From contig NZ_JAIVAR010000003.1 of the NCBI RefSeq assembly GCF_020171925.1, forward strand, positions 434,001 to 498,000: 64,000 nt of DNA, read 5' to 3'. Position 1 is the stretch's first letter, and each line of letters opens with the position of its first letter. Positions 1 through 9,500 of the stretch are shown here, piece after piece. The notes under the pieces were generated by a model. That model had not been told where the DNA came from. It saw only the letters and a program-made list of their open reading frames with translations, and did no database searches. The stretch comes from Rossellomorea aquimaris (GTDB taxonomy: Bacteria; Bacillota; Bacilli; Bacillales; Bacillaceae_B). The translations under genes were made by a program, and so were the position numbers.

Positions 1-1357
1 GGATATTCATGAAGAATGCCACGCTGCGCTGCAGCTTGTCTTCTACAAGCGCAATTTTTTCTTCCTTCGTGCTTGCTTCCTTCACCGCTGCATCCGCTAC
101 GATCATTTCGGCGAACGTTGACGCCGTTTCAGCGACGTTCATGGCATAATTGCGGTTAAGCGTATGCATCGGACGAAGTGCATAAGAATGGAATGCATGC
201 CCCAATTCGTGTGCAAGCGTCGATACATTGGACATGCTGCCAGAGTACGTCATGAAGATGCGGGATTGATCACTCATCGGGAACGATGTACAGAAGCCAC
301 CAGGACGTTTCCCGGCACGGTCTTCCGCTTCGATCCATCTGTCCTCGAATGCCCCTTTTGCGAAACTCGCCATCTCATCACCGAATCGCGCGAATTGCTT
401 CAGGATGAATTGTGCTCCTTCATCGTAACTCATTGTGCTGTTAGATTCAGCTACCGGTGCATCCTGATCAAACCAATCAAGCTTCTCTTTCCCCAGCAAT
501 TCCGCTTTTCGGTTCAAGTATTTGACGAATGGTGCTTTGTTTTTTGAAATTGCCCCCCACATGGCATCGAGCGTCTCCTGTTTCATCCGGTTGTACTCTA
601 GAGGCTCTTTCATGATGTCTTCCCAGCCGCGTTTTTTATAAACGGAAAGTCGGAAACCACCTAAATGGTTCAGGGTTTTTGCGAATAATTCTTCGTTCTG
701 CTCCCAGGCATCCTCCAGCTTATCGAAAATGTCCTTTCGGGTTTTCTGATCAGGGCTTGATAATAAATTGTTCGCTTGCCCGACGGACAGCTTCTTGCCC
801 TCATGTGAAATCTCCATTGAACCGACGATCGTGTCGTACATCTGCCCCCAGCCGTGGTATCCATCGACCGAAAGAGCACCGATCAAGGCCTCTTCCGTGC
901 TGGAAAGCTTATCTTTCGCCTTGTTTCTCCACTCATCCATCACAAAGCCGATTTCATTTAATTTCTCGTGTTCAAGGAGTTCTGACCAGACTCCTTCAGA
1001 ACTATCGGAAAGCTGCTGCTGGAACTTTGTGAACACCGAAGTGAAATCCGCGCTGATGCTCGTGATCTCCCCCCTGAGTTCATTTGCCTTGCGGTCGTGC
1101 ATGTTCTGCGCCTCAAGACAGCTCACAAATGCTCCCGCCTGACGAAGATACAGCATCACTTCCGTCGCTTCTTCGATCAGCTTCCACACAAGCTCCGCAT
1201 CGCTCCCCGACTGCGGCGGGTGAAACGCATACGCATTCTCTTCAAAATGTGTTTTCTTTTGTTTCAATGTCTCCAGATGCTGACGGAATTCCTCTGATTC
1301 GCTTCCGCCTTCAAAAAATACATCCAAATCCCAAACATCTTTATATGTAGTGTTCAT
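1..1357 (-). CDS. M3 family oligoendopeptidase (PepF-like), C-terminus cut by window edge
   Basis: Zinc metallopeptidase of the M3 (thimet/oligoendopeptidase F) family, expected to degrade short peptides in the cytoplasm. The reverse strand is open from an ATG at 1357 to the window edge, giving 452 residues of an expected ~600. The catalytic HELGH motif (HExxH) is at about residues 383-387 (bases 197-211), inside a typical STLAHELGHAFHSY context. The start is supported by an AGGGGG Shine-Dalgarno run eight bases upstream. The sequence is closer to the divergent PepF/M3 branch than to classical YjbG/PepF. No frameshift is seen; the missing C-terminus is only the window boundary. Confidence 0.9.
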   Translation of the reverse strand, partial: MNTTYKDVWDLDVFFEGGSESEEFRQHLETLKQKKTHFEENAYAFHPPQSGSDAELVWKLIEEATEVMLYLRQAGAFVSCLEAQNMHDRKANELRGEITSISADFTSVFTKFQQQLSDSSEGVWSELLEHEKLNEIGFVMDEWRNKAKDKLSSTEEALIGALSVDGYHGWGQMYDTIVGSMEISHEGKKLSVGQANNLLSSPDQKTRKDIFDKLEDAWEQNEELFAKTLNHLGGFRLSVYKKRGWEDIMKEPLEYNRMKQETLDAMWGAISKNKAPFVKYLNRKAELLGKEKLDWFDQDAPVAESNSTMSYDEGAQFILKQFARFGDEMASFAKGAFEDRWIEAEDRAGKRPGGFCTSFPMSDQSRIFMTYSGSMSNVSTLAHELGHAFHSYALRPMHTLNRNYAMNVAETASTFAEMIVADAAVKEASTKEEKIALVEDKLQRSVAFFMNI

Positions 1358-1682
1358 AATTGCCCCCTAGTATTTATCTGTATTCCCATCTAATACAATT
1401 CTCGATTCAACCGCGGAATCCTTCAACAATTTAACAGTTCTTTCGACTCTCTAAAAAAGATTACCTTCCCGATATTCGTGGAATAGTATTTACATGGCCT
1501 CCCGGTGATGGTGCCCCCCGGAACCCGCTGCACCTTTCCTATGCATAACCGGTATACATTTCTTTGATCAAACAATCGAAAAAGACACTACTTTTAGCAC
1601 TACTACCGCCCGCTTGCCCGCATACATTGATAAAAGAGGCTGACCTGTCTCTGTCACCTGCGGCCTTTTCATCCATTTCTTA
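1358..1682. other. Gene-free stretch between divergent genes
   Basis: This 325-bp region separates the minus-strand peptidase from the plus-strand TspO-like gene and should carry both promoters. I see no convincing consensus -35/-10 pair, no repeat and no RNA structure, only AT-rich DNA next to the peptidase start. Confidence 0.5.
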
Positions 1683-1700
1683 ATGTCAGGAGGAACTTCA

Positions 1701-2417
1701 TTGAAGAAACTTATTTTGAACATCTTGGCTTATCTGTTAGTCATTGTGATGAACACCCTTGCCGTCACGCTTCCACTGAATAATCAATCAACCTCCGAAA
1801 TCAGCGATCGGCTGGACATCCTTCTTACTCCCGCAGGGTATGTCTTCTCGATCTGGAGCTTGATTTATTTGCTGCTTGGTATCTGGATCATCAGACAGTT
1901 CCCGAAGAGACGGCGTGATCTCCCACTATATCAACATACAAGCGGCCTATTCATACTGAGCTGCCTTCTGAATTCCGGCTGGATCTTGGTATGGCATTAT
2001 AATTATTTTCTCATTTCCGTATTTGTGATGATCGGACTTTTCTTAACATTGGCAGCCTTGTATCGTGCCGTCAAAGAGACCGATCCCTCTTTGTTGGATC
2101 GTGCACCATTTTCCGTTTATCTGGGCTGGATCTCGATTGCCATGCTTGTCAATATTCTGTATTACTTTACAGACATCGGATTGATTGGGGAAGGAAGTGC
2201 AGGACTTTACTGGTCACTTGCAGGATTACTGATCGCAACCATACTTGCCATATGGGTAAGGGTGACACAAAGAGATTGGCTCTATCCCCTTGTCTTTGTG
2301 TGGGCATTCATCGGCATCGGGGTCAAGAATGCGGGTGAACATGCCGGATACGCTTATACAGCATATGCGCTGGCGCTCTTGATCCTGTTGGTCACCCTAT
2401 TCTACCGAAAGCGATAA
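1701..2417 (+). CDS. TspO/MBR-related (tryptophan-rich sensory) membrane protein
   Basis: Integral membrane protein of about 238 residues with six or seven hydrophobic segments, a length typical of the bacterial TspO/MBR-related branch (YtaB-like in B. subtilis). The phrase PAGYVFSIWSLIY near residue 45 is the conserved 'P.G..F.IW..IY' feature, and further Trp residues sit in the loops. The preferred start is a TTG at 1701, because AGGAGGA (1688-1694) lies seven bases before it; an in-frame ATG at 1683 overlaps that ribosome-binding site and is unlikely. The ligand is unknown; relatives bind porphyrins or isoprenoid-like molecules, which is family knowledge only. It is a single gene ended by a hairpin terminator. 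Confidence 0.75.
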   Translation: MKKLILNILAYLLVIVMNTLAVTLPLNNQSTSEISDRLDILLTPAGYVFSIWSLIYLLLGIWIIRQFPKRRRDLPLYQHTSGLFILSCLLNSGWILVWHYNYFLISVFVMIGLFLTLAALYRAVKETDPSLLDRAPFSVYLGWISIAMLVNILYYFTDIGLIGEGSAGLYWSLAGLLIATILAIWVRVTQRDWLYPLVFVWAFIGIGVKNAGEHAGYAYTAYALALLILLVTLFYRKR

Positions 2418-2442
2418 TGGTGCCTTATCAGATTGGAATAGA

Positions 2443-2484
2443 AACACCCCCTCTGACTGACATTAATCAGGAGGGGGTGTTTTT
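2443..2484 (+). terminator. Rho-independent terminator that also contains the next gene's RBS
   Basis: AACACCCCCTC (2443-2453) pairs perfectly with GAGGGGGTGTT (2471-2481) across a 17-nt loop and is followed by a short T run. The 3' arm contains the AGGAGG (2469-2474) that serves the GTG start at 2486, so the same hairpin ends the upstream gene and can occlude the downstream ribosome-binding site. Confidence 0.75.
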
Positions 2485-2485
2485 A

Positions 2486-2629
2486 GTGAACAATAAACAA
2501 ATGGACGAAAAGGAAAAGACGATCGCTGGTACCGATATTGCTGAGGTCAAGAAGCTGAACCAAACGTCCGGGTTGACGTATAATCAGGTAAAAGAACTTC
2601 TCGGACAGCGGTATTCCAGTAAAAAATGA
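2486..2629 (+). CDS. Small protein (47 aa) with a gamma-SASP-like motif
   Basis: Hydrophilic 47-residue protein starting at GTG 2486 behind an AGGAGGGGG site. It contains GTDIAEVKKLNQ followed by SGLTYNQVKELL. The first part resembles the GT(D/E)xxEVKxxN repeat of gamma-type small acid-soluble spore proteins; the second part does not, so a spore role is only a guess. A longer reading from an ATG at 2417 would run through the terminator and lacks a ribosome-binding site. It is followed at once by a strong terminator, so it is a single-gene unit or a read-through product of the TspO-like gene. Confidence 0.6.
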   Translation: MNNKQMDEKEKTIAGTDIAEVKKLNQTSGLTYNQVKELLGQRYSSKK

Positions 2630-2637
2630 AGATCGTG

Positions 2638-2670
2638 AAAGCGCGGCCGCAAGATACGGCCGCGCTTTTT
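2638..2670. terminator. Bidirectional terminator between convergent genes
   Basis: AAAGCGCGGCCG (2638-2649) and CGGCCGCGCTTT (2657-2668) form a 12-bp GC-rich stem with a 7-nt loop, with T runs on both strands. It separates the small plus-strand gene from the antiporter on the minus strand. Confidence 0.9.
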
Positions 2671-2686
2671 AATCTATTATGAAGGA

Positions 2687-4549
2687 TCAGCCTTTGTCCA
2701 CATCTTCTTTCTTTTCACGCTGTACCGCAAGCTTTTCATTGATTTTCTTCATTTCCTTACAGCGTTGGGTAAGACTGACGACCACGTCTCCCTGCTCCAC
2801 TTTCGGTGAAGATCCTTCCGTGAAGAACTCAATCCTTCCGGTAGGCTTCAGGGCAAATAACAACAGCGTATGTTCATCCCGTTCTGCCAGATAGGATTTA
2901 AAGGTGTATTTTTCAGTGATATTCGTTTTCCTGAAAACATCCCCTCTCTCCACACGCTTGTTCAGTTCTTCCCACGTCACATGGTCCTGGAAGAGGATCC
3001 GGCCACCAATGGTGTGGACCATGTCCTCAAGATCGACTTCGCCTTGGTTTCTGAGGCTCAGCTGGAATAAATTATTCCTTCCGATTTCAGGAACGAATGT
3101 CGTACAGACAAGGGCATTGTAGGAATCGAGCTCCGTGGCCGCGATCATGTATTCATACGGCGTCAAGTCCAAGTAGTACTCCGTCTGCTCCGATAGGATC
3201 TCCCCTTTGTAAAAAGGAACACCCGCTTTCCTCACAGGCACCAGGCGCTGCCATGATGAATCGGCGATCAACACAGTCACCTTCAGCTCCTGAAATGTTT
3301 TCGCTAGTTCTGTGCTGAAGCTGCTTCCACCCACAATGACAACTCCAGGACGCTCATCGATGGCAAGATCGAGTTTTTTCGCCAGCCATTTGATCGAGAA
3401 TCCGTGTGCCACCACGGTAGAGAATACAAGGGCGAATGTCAGTGAAGTTAGAATGGCCGCGTCTTCGAATCCCTTATCCAACAGCACGGATGCAAAATAA
3501 CTGGAGACGGTCAGCGCAACGATCCCCCTCGGGGCAATCCACCCAATCAAGAGCTTCTCTTTATTCGAGAGGTCGGTTCCGATCGTCGATAACCAGATCG
3601 ACAACGGTCTGACGATGAACAGCATCAGCAGGACAAACGCAATGATATTCCAATTAAAGATCTTGAATAATGTGTCTACCGACAACGAGGCGGTCAGCAT
3701 GACGAAGATGGTTGAAATCAAAAGAACCGAGATATTTTCTTTGAAATGACGCATATCATCAATCGATGAGATATGCAGGTTCGCTAGTGTCATTCCCATG
3801 ACGGTGACGGCAAGCAGACCCGTTTCGTGCATGATCTGATCCGAGATCGCAAAGCTTGCAAGTACCAACACGAATACGACAGGTGATTTCAAGAATTCCG
3901 GCACATGTCCTTTTTCGAAGATGAATGCGGTGAATCTACCCAACAGCCATCCGAATAGTACCGCAAACAGGGAAGCGGCAAAGAACAGGAGCAACGAAAC
4001 TGCCGTGACACTATCGCTCATAATAAAATTGATGATTTCAAAAGCAAAGACGGCGAGCAAGGCACCAAATGGATCAACCACGATTCCCTCCCATTTCAAG
4101 ATCGCGGCAGGACGGGGTTTCAGCTTCGCCTGTCTCAGAAGCGGCAGGATGACCGTGGGACCCGTGACGATGAACAAGCCTCCGATCACAAAGGCCACCG
4201 CCCACGATAGCCCGGCTACAAAGTGTGCAGCCAAGGAACCGAGTATCCATGCCAGGAAGGCACCGATCGTAACGATCCTGAAAACAGGTTTCCCAAGGCC
4301 CTTGACTTCACGGAAGTCAAGATTCAAGCTTCCTTCGAATAAAATGATGGCAACGGCCAGGGAAACGATGGGCTTGAACATTTCACCAAAATCGGCTTTG
4401 GGATCAATCAAACCAAAAATCGGTCCTACAAGCAATCCGGCAATCGACATGACCACGATTGCAGGCATCCTGAATCTCCAAGCGGCCCATTGCGAACCGA
4501 TACCGAGGACGCCGATGAGCATTAAAGTAAATAAAATCGAGTCAATCAT
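2687..4549 (-). CDS. CPA1-type cation:proton antiporter with RCK/TrkA domains
   Basis: Predicted Na+(K+)/H+ antiporter of 620 residues in the cytoplasmic membrane. Residues 1-~390 carry about twelve hydrophobic segments of the Na_H_Exchanger fold, including GLIDPKADFGEMF and a GAAFAI-less core typical of NhaP/CvrA-like members. A Rossmann-like RCK_N segment follows (GVVIVGGSSFSTELAKTF, about residues 405-420), then a TrkA_C-like C-terminus. Such domains bind nucleotides or cations and gate transport (family knowledge). The start at 4549 (MIDSILF) follows AGGAG by eight bases; an upstream ATG at 4588 has no such site. It is a single gene; no regulator is adjacent. Confidence 0.88.
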   Translation of the reverse strand: MIDSILFTLMLIGVLGIGSQWAAWRFRMPAIVVMSIAGLLVGPIFGLIDPKADFGEMFKPIVSLAVAIILFEGSLNLDFREVKGLGKPVFRIVTIGAFLAWILGSLAAHFVAGLSWAVAFVIGGLFIVTGPTVILPLLRQAKLKPRPAAILKWEGIVVDPFGALLAVFAFEIINFIMSDSVTAVSLLLFFAASLFAVLFGWLLGRFTAFIFEKGHVPEFLKSPVVFVLVLASFAISDQIMHETGLLAVTVMGMTLANLHISSIDDMRHFKENISVLLISTIFVMLTASLSVDTLFKIFNWNIIAFVLLMLFIVRPLSIWLSTIGTDLSNKEKLLIGWIAPRGIVALTVSSYFASVLLDKGFEDAAILTSLTFALVFSTVVAHGFSIKWLAKKLDLAIDERPGVVIVGGSSFSTELAKTFQELKVTVLIADSSWQRLVPVRKAGVPFYKGEILSEQTEYYLDLTPYEYMIAATELDSYNALVCTTFVPEIGRNNLFQLSLRNQGEVDLEDMVHTIGGRILFQDHVTWEELNKRVERGDVFRKTNITEKYTFKSYLAERDEHTLLLFALKPTGRIEFFTEGSSPKVEQGDVVVSLTQRCKEMKKINEKLAVQREKKEDVDKG

Positions 4550-4684
4550 AGGGAGTTCTCCTTTGATGTGATGTATGATGAACAGCATTTTTCTGCTGTG
4601 ACGTTGATTTCCGTTTAAGGAACATGATAATCGGAATGCACGTCTATTTGCAAAAGATATGAATATGACGGCTTACGTGTTAGT

Positions 4685-6013
4685 TTACATTTTTACCAGC
4701 GGTTTTAACCAAATAGTCGTTTCCAATTCCCTGCAAATCGTAAAATAATGAAGCAGCGCACTCAGTACAGCCCCTGCATTCATCCCGATGATGACCCCTT
4801 CCATCCCGAACCCTGGATCAGAACCCAATATGTAGATCAAGCTGAATGAGAATACGCTCGCCCATATCGTATGCAGCAGGGCGTCCTTCACGAATCCGAG
4901 GCCGATCAGAAACGCCTGAAGGGGCAACAGGAGGAAGTGGAAGAAAAAATAGGGCCATAGAAGCTTCAGATAATAGGCCGATGTGACGGAATGAAAGAAC
5001 GTCGAAGTGATATAATCACCCAGCAAATAATAAATCATCACCGCCGGAATACCATAACCAAACGTAATGACCATCACCTGCTTAAGATGCTGGAGAATTC
5101 CACTAGTATCATTTGATGATGCCTTCTCGGAAATGGTCGGAATCAGTACGATCAGCAGTGAAAAAGCAATGAACGAAGGAAAGAAACCGATCGTCAATGC
5201 GATTCCGGCCATCATGCCGAAATGTTCATTCGCCTCGAAAGCCCCCATTCCCGAATGGACGAGTGCGAGCTTGATCAGGAAAGGCTGGACGGCATGGGTA
5301 AAAGCATGAAAAATACGCAGCACCGTCGTTGGCACGGAAACGGATAAAATCGATCTCCTCATCTCCTGCTTTGACATCGAAACATGATCCATCCTTTTCT
5401 TCTTATTACCCCTTCTATTAAGAAGATAAGCCTGTATCAAATAAATAAAAACAACTGCCTCACTCGCTACAAGTGTACAAAGAGCGATAAAGATCGACGT
5501 ATCACTACTGAAGGAAAGAAACTGATAGATGGAAACCAGCAATATCAGCTGAACCCCTTTCCTCATGAAATTGGCCACCGCTATCTTCCGCATCTGCTGG
5601 ATCCCCATGAAATATCCACGGGTGATCGATGTAAACGCCACAATCGGGATCACCGCCAGAATCAGCCACCTTATCCCCGGATGAACCCCACTGAACAAGG
5701 GCGTCCACATATAAACAAGAATCATCACCACCAAAAGGATGATCGTCGTCAGGACCGCAAACCTGAACACATAATGAAGCATCCCCTTATGATAGGATTC
5801 TTCCTTTTCCGCAATGAACTTGGATAAACTGATCGGCAGCTCCATGCTCGAAAGAATCACCACTAAAAAAACCGTAGGAAGTATTGACATATATGTACCG
5901 AGGCCCGCCTCCCCAAGCTCCCGTGCCAAAATCATATTCACCATGAACTCGACCATTTCACCAAAGAATGCCGTAATCACTAGCACCAGTGTCCCTCTCA
6001 AAAACAAGCTCAT
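4685..6013 (-). CDS. SpoVB-like oligosaccharide/lipid flippase (MOP superfamily)
   Basis: Polytopic membrane protein of 442 residues in the polysaccharide-biosynthesis/MATE-like flippase family. The N-terminus FLRGTLVLVI...ARELGEAGLGTYM matches the SpoVB/YtgP pattern, and about twelve membrane segments are visible. SpoVB itself is ~520 aa, so this is a shorter relative. Family members move lipid-linked precursors across the membrane; the substrate here is unknown. The gene stands alone between the antiporter and a repeat-rich intergenic region, so context does not help. Confidence 0.8.
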   Translation of the reverse strand: MSLFLRGTLVLVITAFFGEMVEFMVNMILARELGEAGLGTYMSILPTVFLVVILSSMELPISLSKFIAEKEESYHKGMLHYVFRFAVLTTIILLVVMILVYMWTPLFSGVHPGIRWLILAVIPIVAFTSITRGYFMGIQQMRKIAVANFMRKGVQLILLVSIYQFLSFSSDTSIFIALCTLVASEAVVFIYLIQAYLLNRRGNKKKRMDHVSMSKQEMRRSILSVSVPTTVLRIFHAFTHAVQPFLIKLALVHSGMGAFEANEHFGMMAGIALTIGFFPSFIAFSLLIVLIPTISEKASSNDTSGILQHLKQVMVITFGYGIPAVMIYYLLGDYITSTFFHSVTSAYYLKLLWPYFFFHFLLLPLQAFLIGLGFVKDALLHTIWASVFSFSLIYILGSDPGFGMEGVIIGMNAGAVLSALLHYFTICRELETTIWLKPLVKM

Positions 6014-6141
6014 AATAGTCGTACCACCTTCAAATGAGATGCTTTATTCTATGATGGTTGTCCCGGGATTATGTTTAGGGGGGGATTCGTTGCGGGGATG
6101 GTGTGGTTGGTGGGATTGGTGAGGGGATTGGTGAGGGGATT

Positions 6142-6227
6142 GTACCTGGTACAACAGGGCAGGATTGTACCTGGTACAAAGACGCTTATTTGTACCAGGT
6201 ACACTTTTAGGTTGCGGTGCCTGGCTC
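6142..6227. repeat. Palindromes of the GTA-CCWGG-TAC type plus one chimeric copy
   Basis: Three 11-bp palindromes, GTACCTGGTAC at 6142 and 6167 and GTACCAGGTAC at 6192, have exact 25-bp spacing. At 6217, again 25 bp on, lies GTGCCTGGCTC, whose arms belong to two different palindrome classes (GTG and CTC). The region just upstream (6105-6140) is a short GGGATTGGTGA-like G-rich repeat. Confidence 0.85.
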
Positions 6228-6241
6228 ATTTGAAGTGAATT

Positions 6242-6431
6242 GAGCCTGGCTCAAACCCTCCACTCCGAGCCTGGCTCAAACCCTCCATTCCGAGCCTGGC
6301 TCAAACCCTCCACTCCGAGCCTGGCTCAAACCCTCCACTCCGAGCCTGGCTCAAACCCTCCACTCCGAGCCTGGCTCAAACCCTCCACTCTGAGCCTGGC
6401 TCAAACCCTCCACTCCGAGCCTGGCTCAAAC
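6242..6431. repeat. 25-bp tandem array carrying the palindrome GAGCCTGGCTC
   Basis: Eight copies of a 25-bp unit start at 6242, 6267, 6292, 6317, 6342, 6367, 6392 and 6417. Each begins with GAGCCTGGCTC and continues AAACCCTCCAYTCY with at most two changes. It continues the 25-bp phase of the GTA-type palindromes upstream. No protein-like reading frame explains it. It lies in the 500-bp space between the flippase start and the SwrC terminator. Confidence 0.95.
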
Positions 6432-6482
6432 CATTCCACAATCCCCCCCCACTACCACTACCCCCTCACAAAAACCCATAAG

Positions 6483-6509
6483 AAAAGCAGCCCCATCCAC
6501 AGGGGCTGC
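6483..6509 (-). terminator. Terminator of swrC
   Basis: GCAGCCCC (6487-6494) and GGGGCTGC (6502-6509) form an 8-bp stem with a 7-nt loop. On the minus strand it is followed by TTTTCTTAT. Confidence 0.85.
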
Positions 6510-6516
6510 CTCTCAA

Positions 6517-9500
6517 TCAAACCTCTTCTGTCACATCTTTGCGACGGGTCAGTTTTCGTTTGATTTTCATTAATACTTCATACACAATCGGTACGACTAC
6601 GAGTGTCAATAAAGTGGAACTTGTCAATCCACCGATTACGGTAACACCGAGACCCCTTGAGATCAGGCCGCCGCCTTCGAGCCCAAGTGCCAATGGGAAC
6701 AAGGCCCCGATGGTTGCGATGGCAGTCATCAGGATCGGACGGAGACGTGTGGCTCCTGCTTCAAGCAGGGCTTCGCGTGTGGACAATCCTTCATTCTCTT
6801 TATGGATGACACGGTCGATCAATACGATGGCATTCGTGACGACGATACCGATCAGCATCAACGCTCCGATCATGGAGGAAATACTGATGGTTTCATCGGC
6901 GATCAATAATGCGACGAGCGCACCGGTGATCGTGAATGGAAGCGAGAACAGGATGGCGAATGGTGCAAGGCCGCCTCCGAATGTAATGACAAGGATCAGG
7001 TATACGATTGCGATCGCGGCAAGCATCGCAAGACCCAATTGGGTGAACGATTCCTGGATGTCCTCTGTCACACCGCCCATGTTCACGTCTATGCCGGACG
7101 GCAGGTCGAGTTCTTCAATATCTTTTTGGATGGCAGCGGATGCTTTTGAAACATCATTTGATTTCAATTCACCGCTGACCTTGGCGAACACCTTGCCGTC
7201 ACGTCTTGAGACGGTATCCGATGTTTCACCTTCTACAACCTTGACGACATCTTTGATCGGCACTTCCATGCCGAGTGGTGATTGAATGGTTTTACCGGTT
7301 AAGTCTTCGATGCTATCGTATGTTTCTTTTTCAACATCAAGATAAACGTTGACGTCTTCCCCGTCTTTTTCGATCGTCGTCAGGACTGGACGCTGACGGG
7401 TCTGACCAAGTTCCATTGCAATCTGGCCAGCAGTCAAGCCGTATTGACTCAGCTTTTCCTGTTCGGCTACAAGCGAATATTCATCATACGCTTCTGAAAT
7501 GCTGGAGTCGACTTTCTTGATATCCTTGATGTCCTTCATTTTGTCTTGAACATCGCTTACGACAGGCTTGATTTCATCAAGTGTCTCCCCGTAAACGAAA
7601 ACGACGATTTCATTGCTTCCTGCACTTGCCGAGAAATCTTGGGATGCCCATTCCCCGTTGTCCGTGCGTGCTTGCAGGTCATTGATGACCGTTTCTTTTT
7701 CCTTCGAGAAATTCTCGGTGTCATCTTTGTACTGGACGAAGAACATGGCATCGTTCGTGCTTCCCGGGCTCATCGGATTTTCACCACCGACAGAGTATTG
7801 AATGGTGTCCGCTCCTTTTCGCCCTTCGAAATAGTCCTGAGCATCTTCCGCAATTCCAAGTACTTCTTCCTTTGTCTGACCGGGCGCCGGCTTGAATGTC
7901 GCCATGATCATCTTCTCTTCATCGGATGGAATGAAGCTAACACCGATGAACGGCACAAGGAACAAGCTTCCTACGAGCATACCCACAGCAAGGATCGATG
8001 TGATGATTTTATGATTCAAGGTCCAGTTCAGGACACCCCTATACCATTTCGCGAGTCCACCTGGCTTTTCACTATGCACCTTCTTGCCGACACCCTTTTT
8101 GAACATTGAGTGAGCAAGCATCGGTACAATTGTGACTGCCACGAGTAGTGATGCCAGGAGGGCAAATACGATGGTAAGGGCGAATGGTAGGAATAATTCC
8201 CCGATCATTCCTTCTACCAATCCTAACGGAAGGAAAACGGCAATCGTGACGATCGTCGAGGACATGATTGGCACGAACATTTCCTTCGTTGCTTCACGGA
8301 TCAATTCCTTCCCTTTCAGCGCTTCGTCCTTCAGGGACATCCTTCGATAGATGTTCTCAACGACCACGATGGAGTCATCGATGACACGTCCGATTGCAAC
8401 CGTCATGGCTCCGAGTGTCATGATGTTCAACGTAATATCCATTTGATTCAATAATAAAATGGCGATAAGCAGTGATAACGGAATCGAAATGACCGAAATG
8501 ATGGTCGATTTGATATCACGCAAGAACAGGAGAATGATAATGACCGCAAATACTGCGCCGAACAATGCTTTATTCAGCATCGTGCTGACTGATTGTTCAA
8601 TCGGTTCACCCTGGTCGAATGTCGAAATGATTTCAATGTTATCTAGATCACGTTCAAACTTTTTCACTTCATCTTTCACTGCATTGACAACATCGACTGT
8701 ATTGGCATCTGCAGCTTTCACGATTTGGATACCGATCGATTCGTTTCCGTTCGTTCTGGAAATCGATTCGGCTTTACCAGTCAATTCAACCGTGGCAATC
8801 TCGCCTAATTCAACAGTCGGGATCTTCATGCCTGGTTGTGCTGCCTGTGGAGCTTGAGAAGCAGGTGCCCCTTGGCCAGCTCCAGCTGGGTTCATTCCTT
8901 CCCCTCCTGTTGGAGTGACCGGAATCTTCATTTCTTTCAAGTCTTCGATGCTTGAGATGTTCCCATCGATCAGCACGGACTTTTCAGTATCCCCGAATGT
9001 ATACAACCCAAGTGGGGCCGTCACATCGGAGCCCTTAATCATGTTTTTAACCGTGTCTTCGCTTAGACCGTATTGAGCAAGCTTCTCTTCATCGAACACA
9101 AGCTTTGCTTCTTGGATTTCCTGTCCTGATACTTGGACAGAAGCGACGCCATCGAGACCTTCGAGCCCTGGGACGATCGTTTCTTCCACTGTGTTCGTCA
9201 ATTGAGCAAGCGTTTGATCTTCATTTGCCACACTCAAGGCAATGACAGGGAAGGCATTGAAGCTAAGGCGCGAAACCTCAGGCTCATTCACCCCTTCAGG
9301 GAATGATACTTCCGATAATGCTTCTTCAACTTCAGTCTTCGCCTCATCCATATCCTTTGAAAATTTGTATTCAATCTGGACAGCTGATGCATTTTGATAA
9401 GAAGTCGAACTAATGACGTTCACACCGTTCAAGTTCTGCAGACGCTTTTCAATCGGTTCTGACACCTTGTCTGCCACGTCTTCAGGAGTCGCTCCTGGAT

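Noticed and set aside
6242..6431. CRISPR array
   Set aside because: The unit is 25 bp in total with no variable spacers, and there are no cas genes in the window.
6240..6563. 107-codon plus-strand frame with repeated SLAQTLHSEPG-like peptides
   Set aside because: It is a translation of the 25-bp palindrome array in shifting frames and runs into the swrC terminator and coding region. No start signal.
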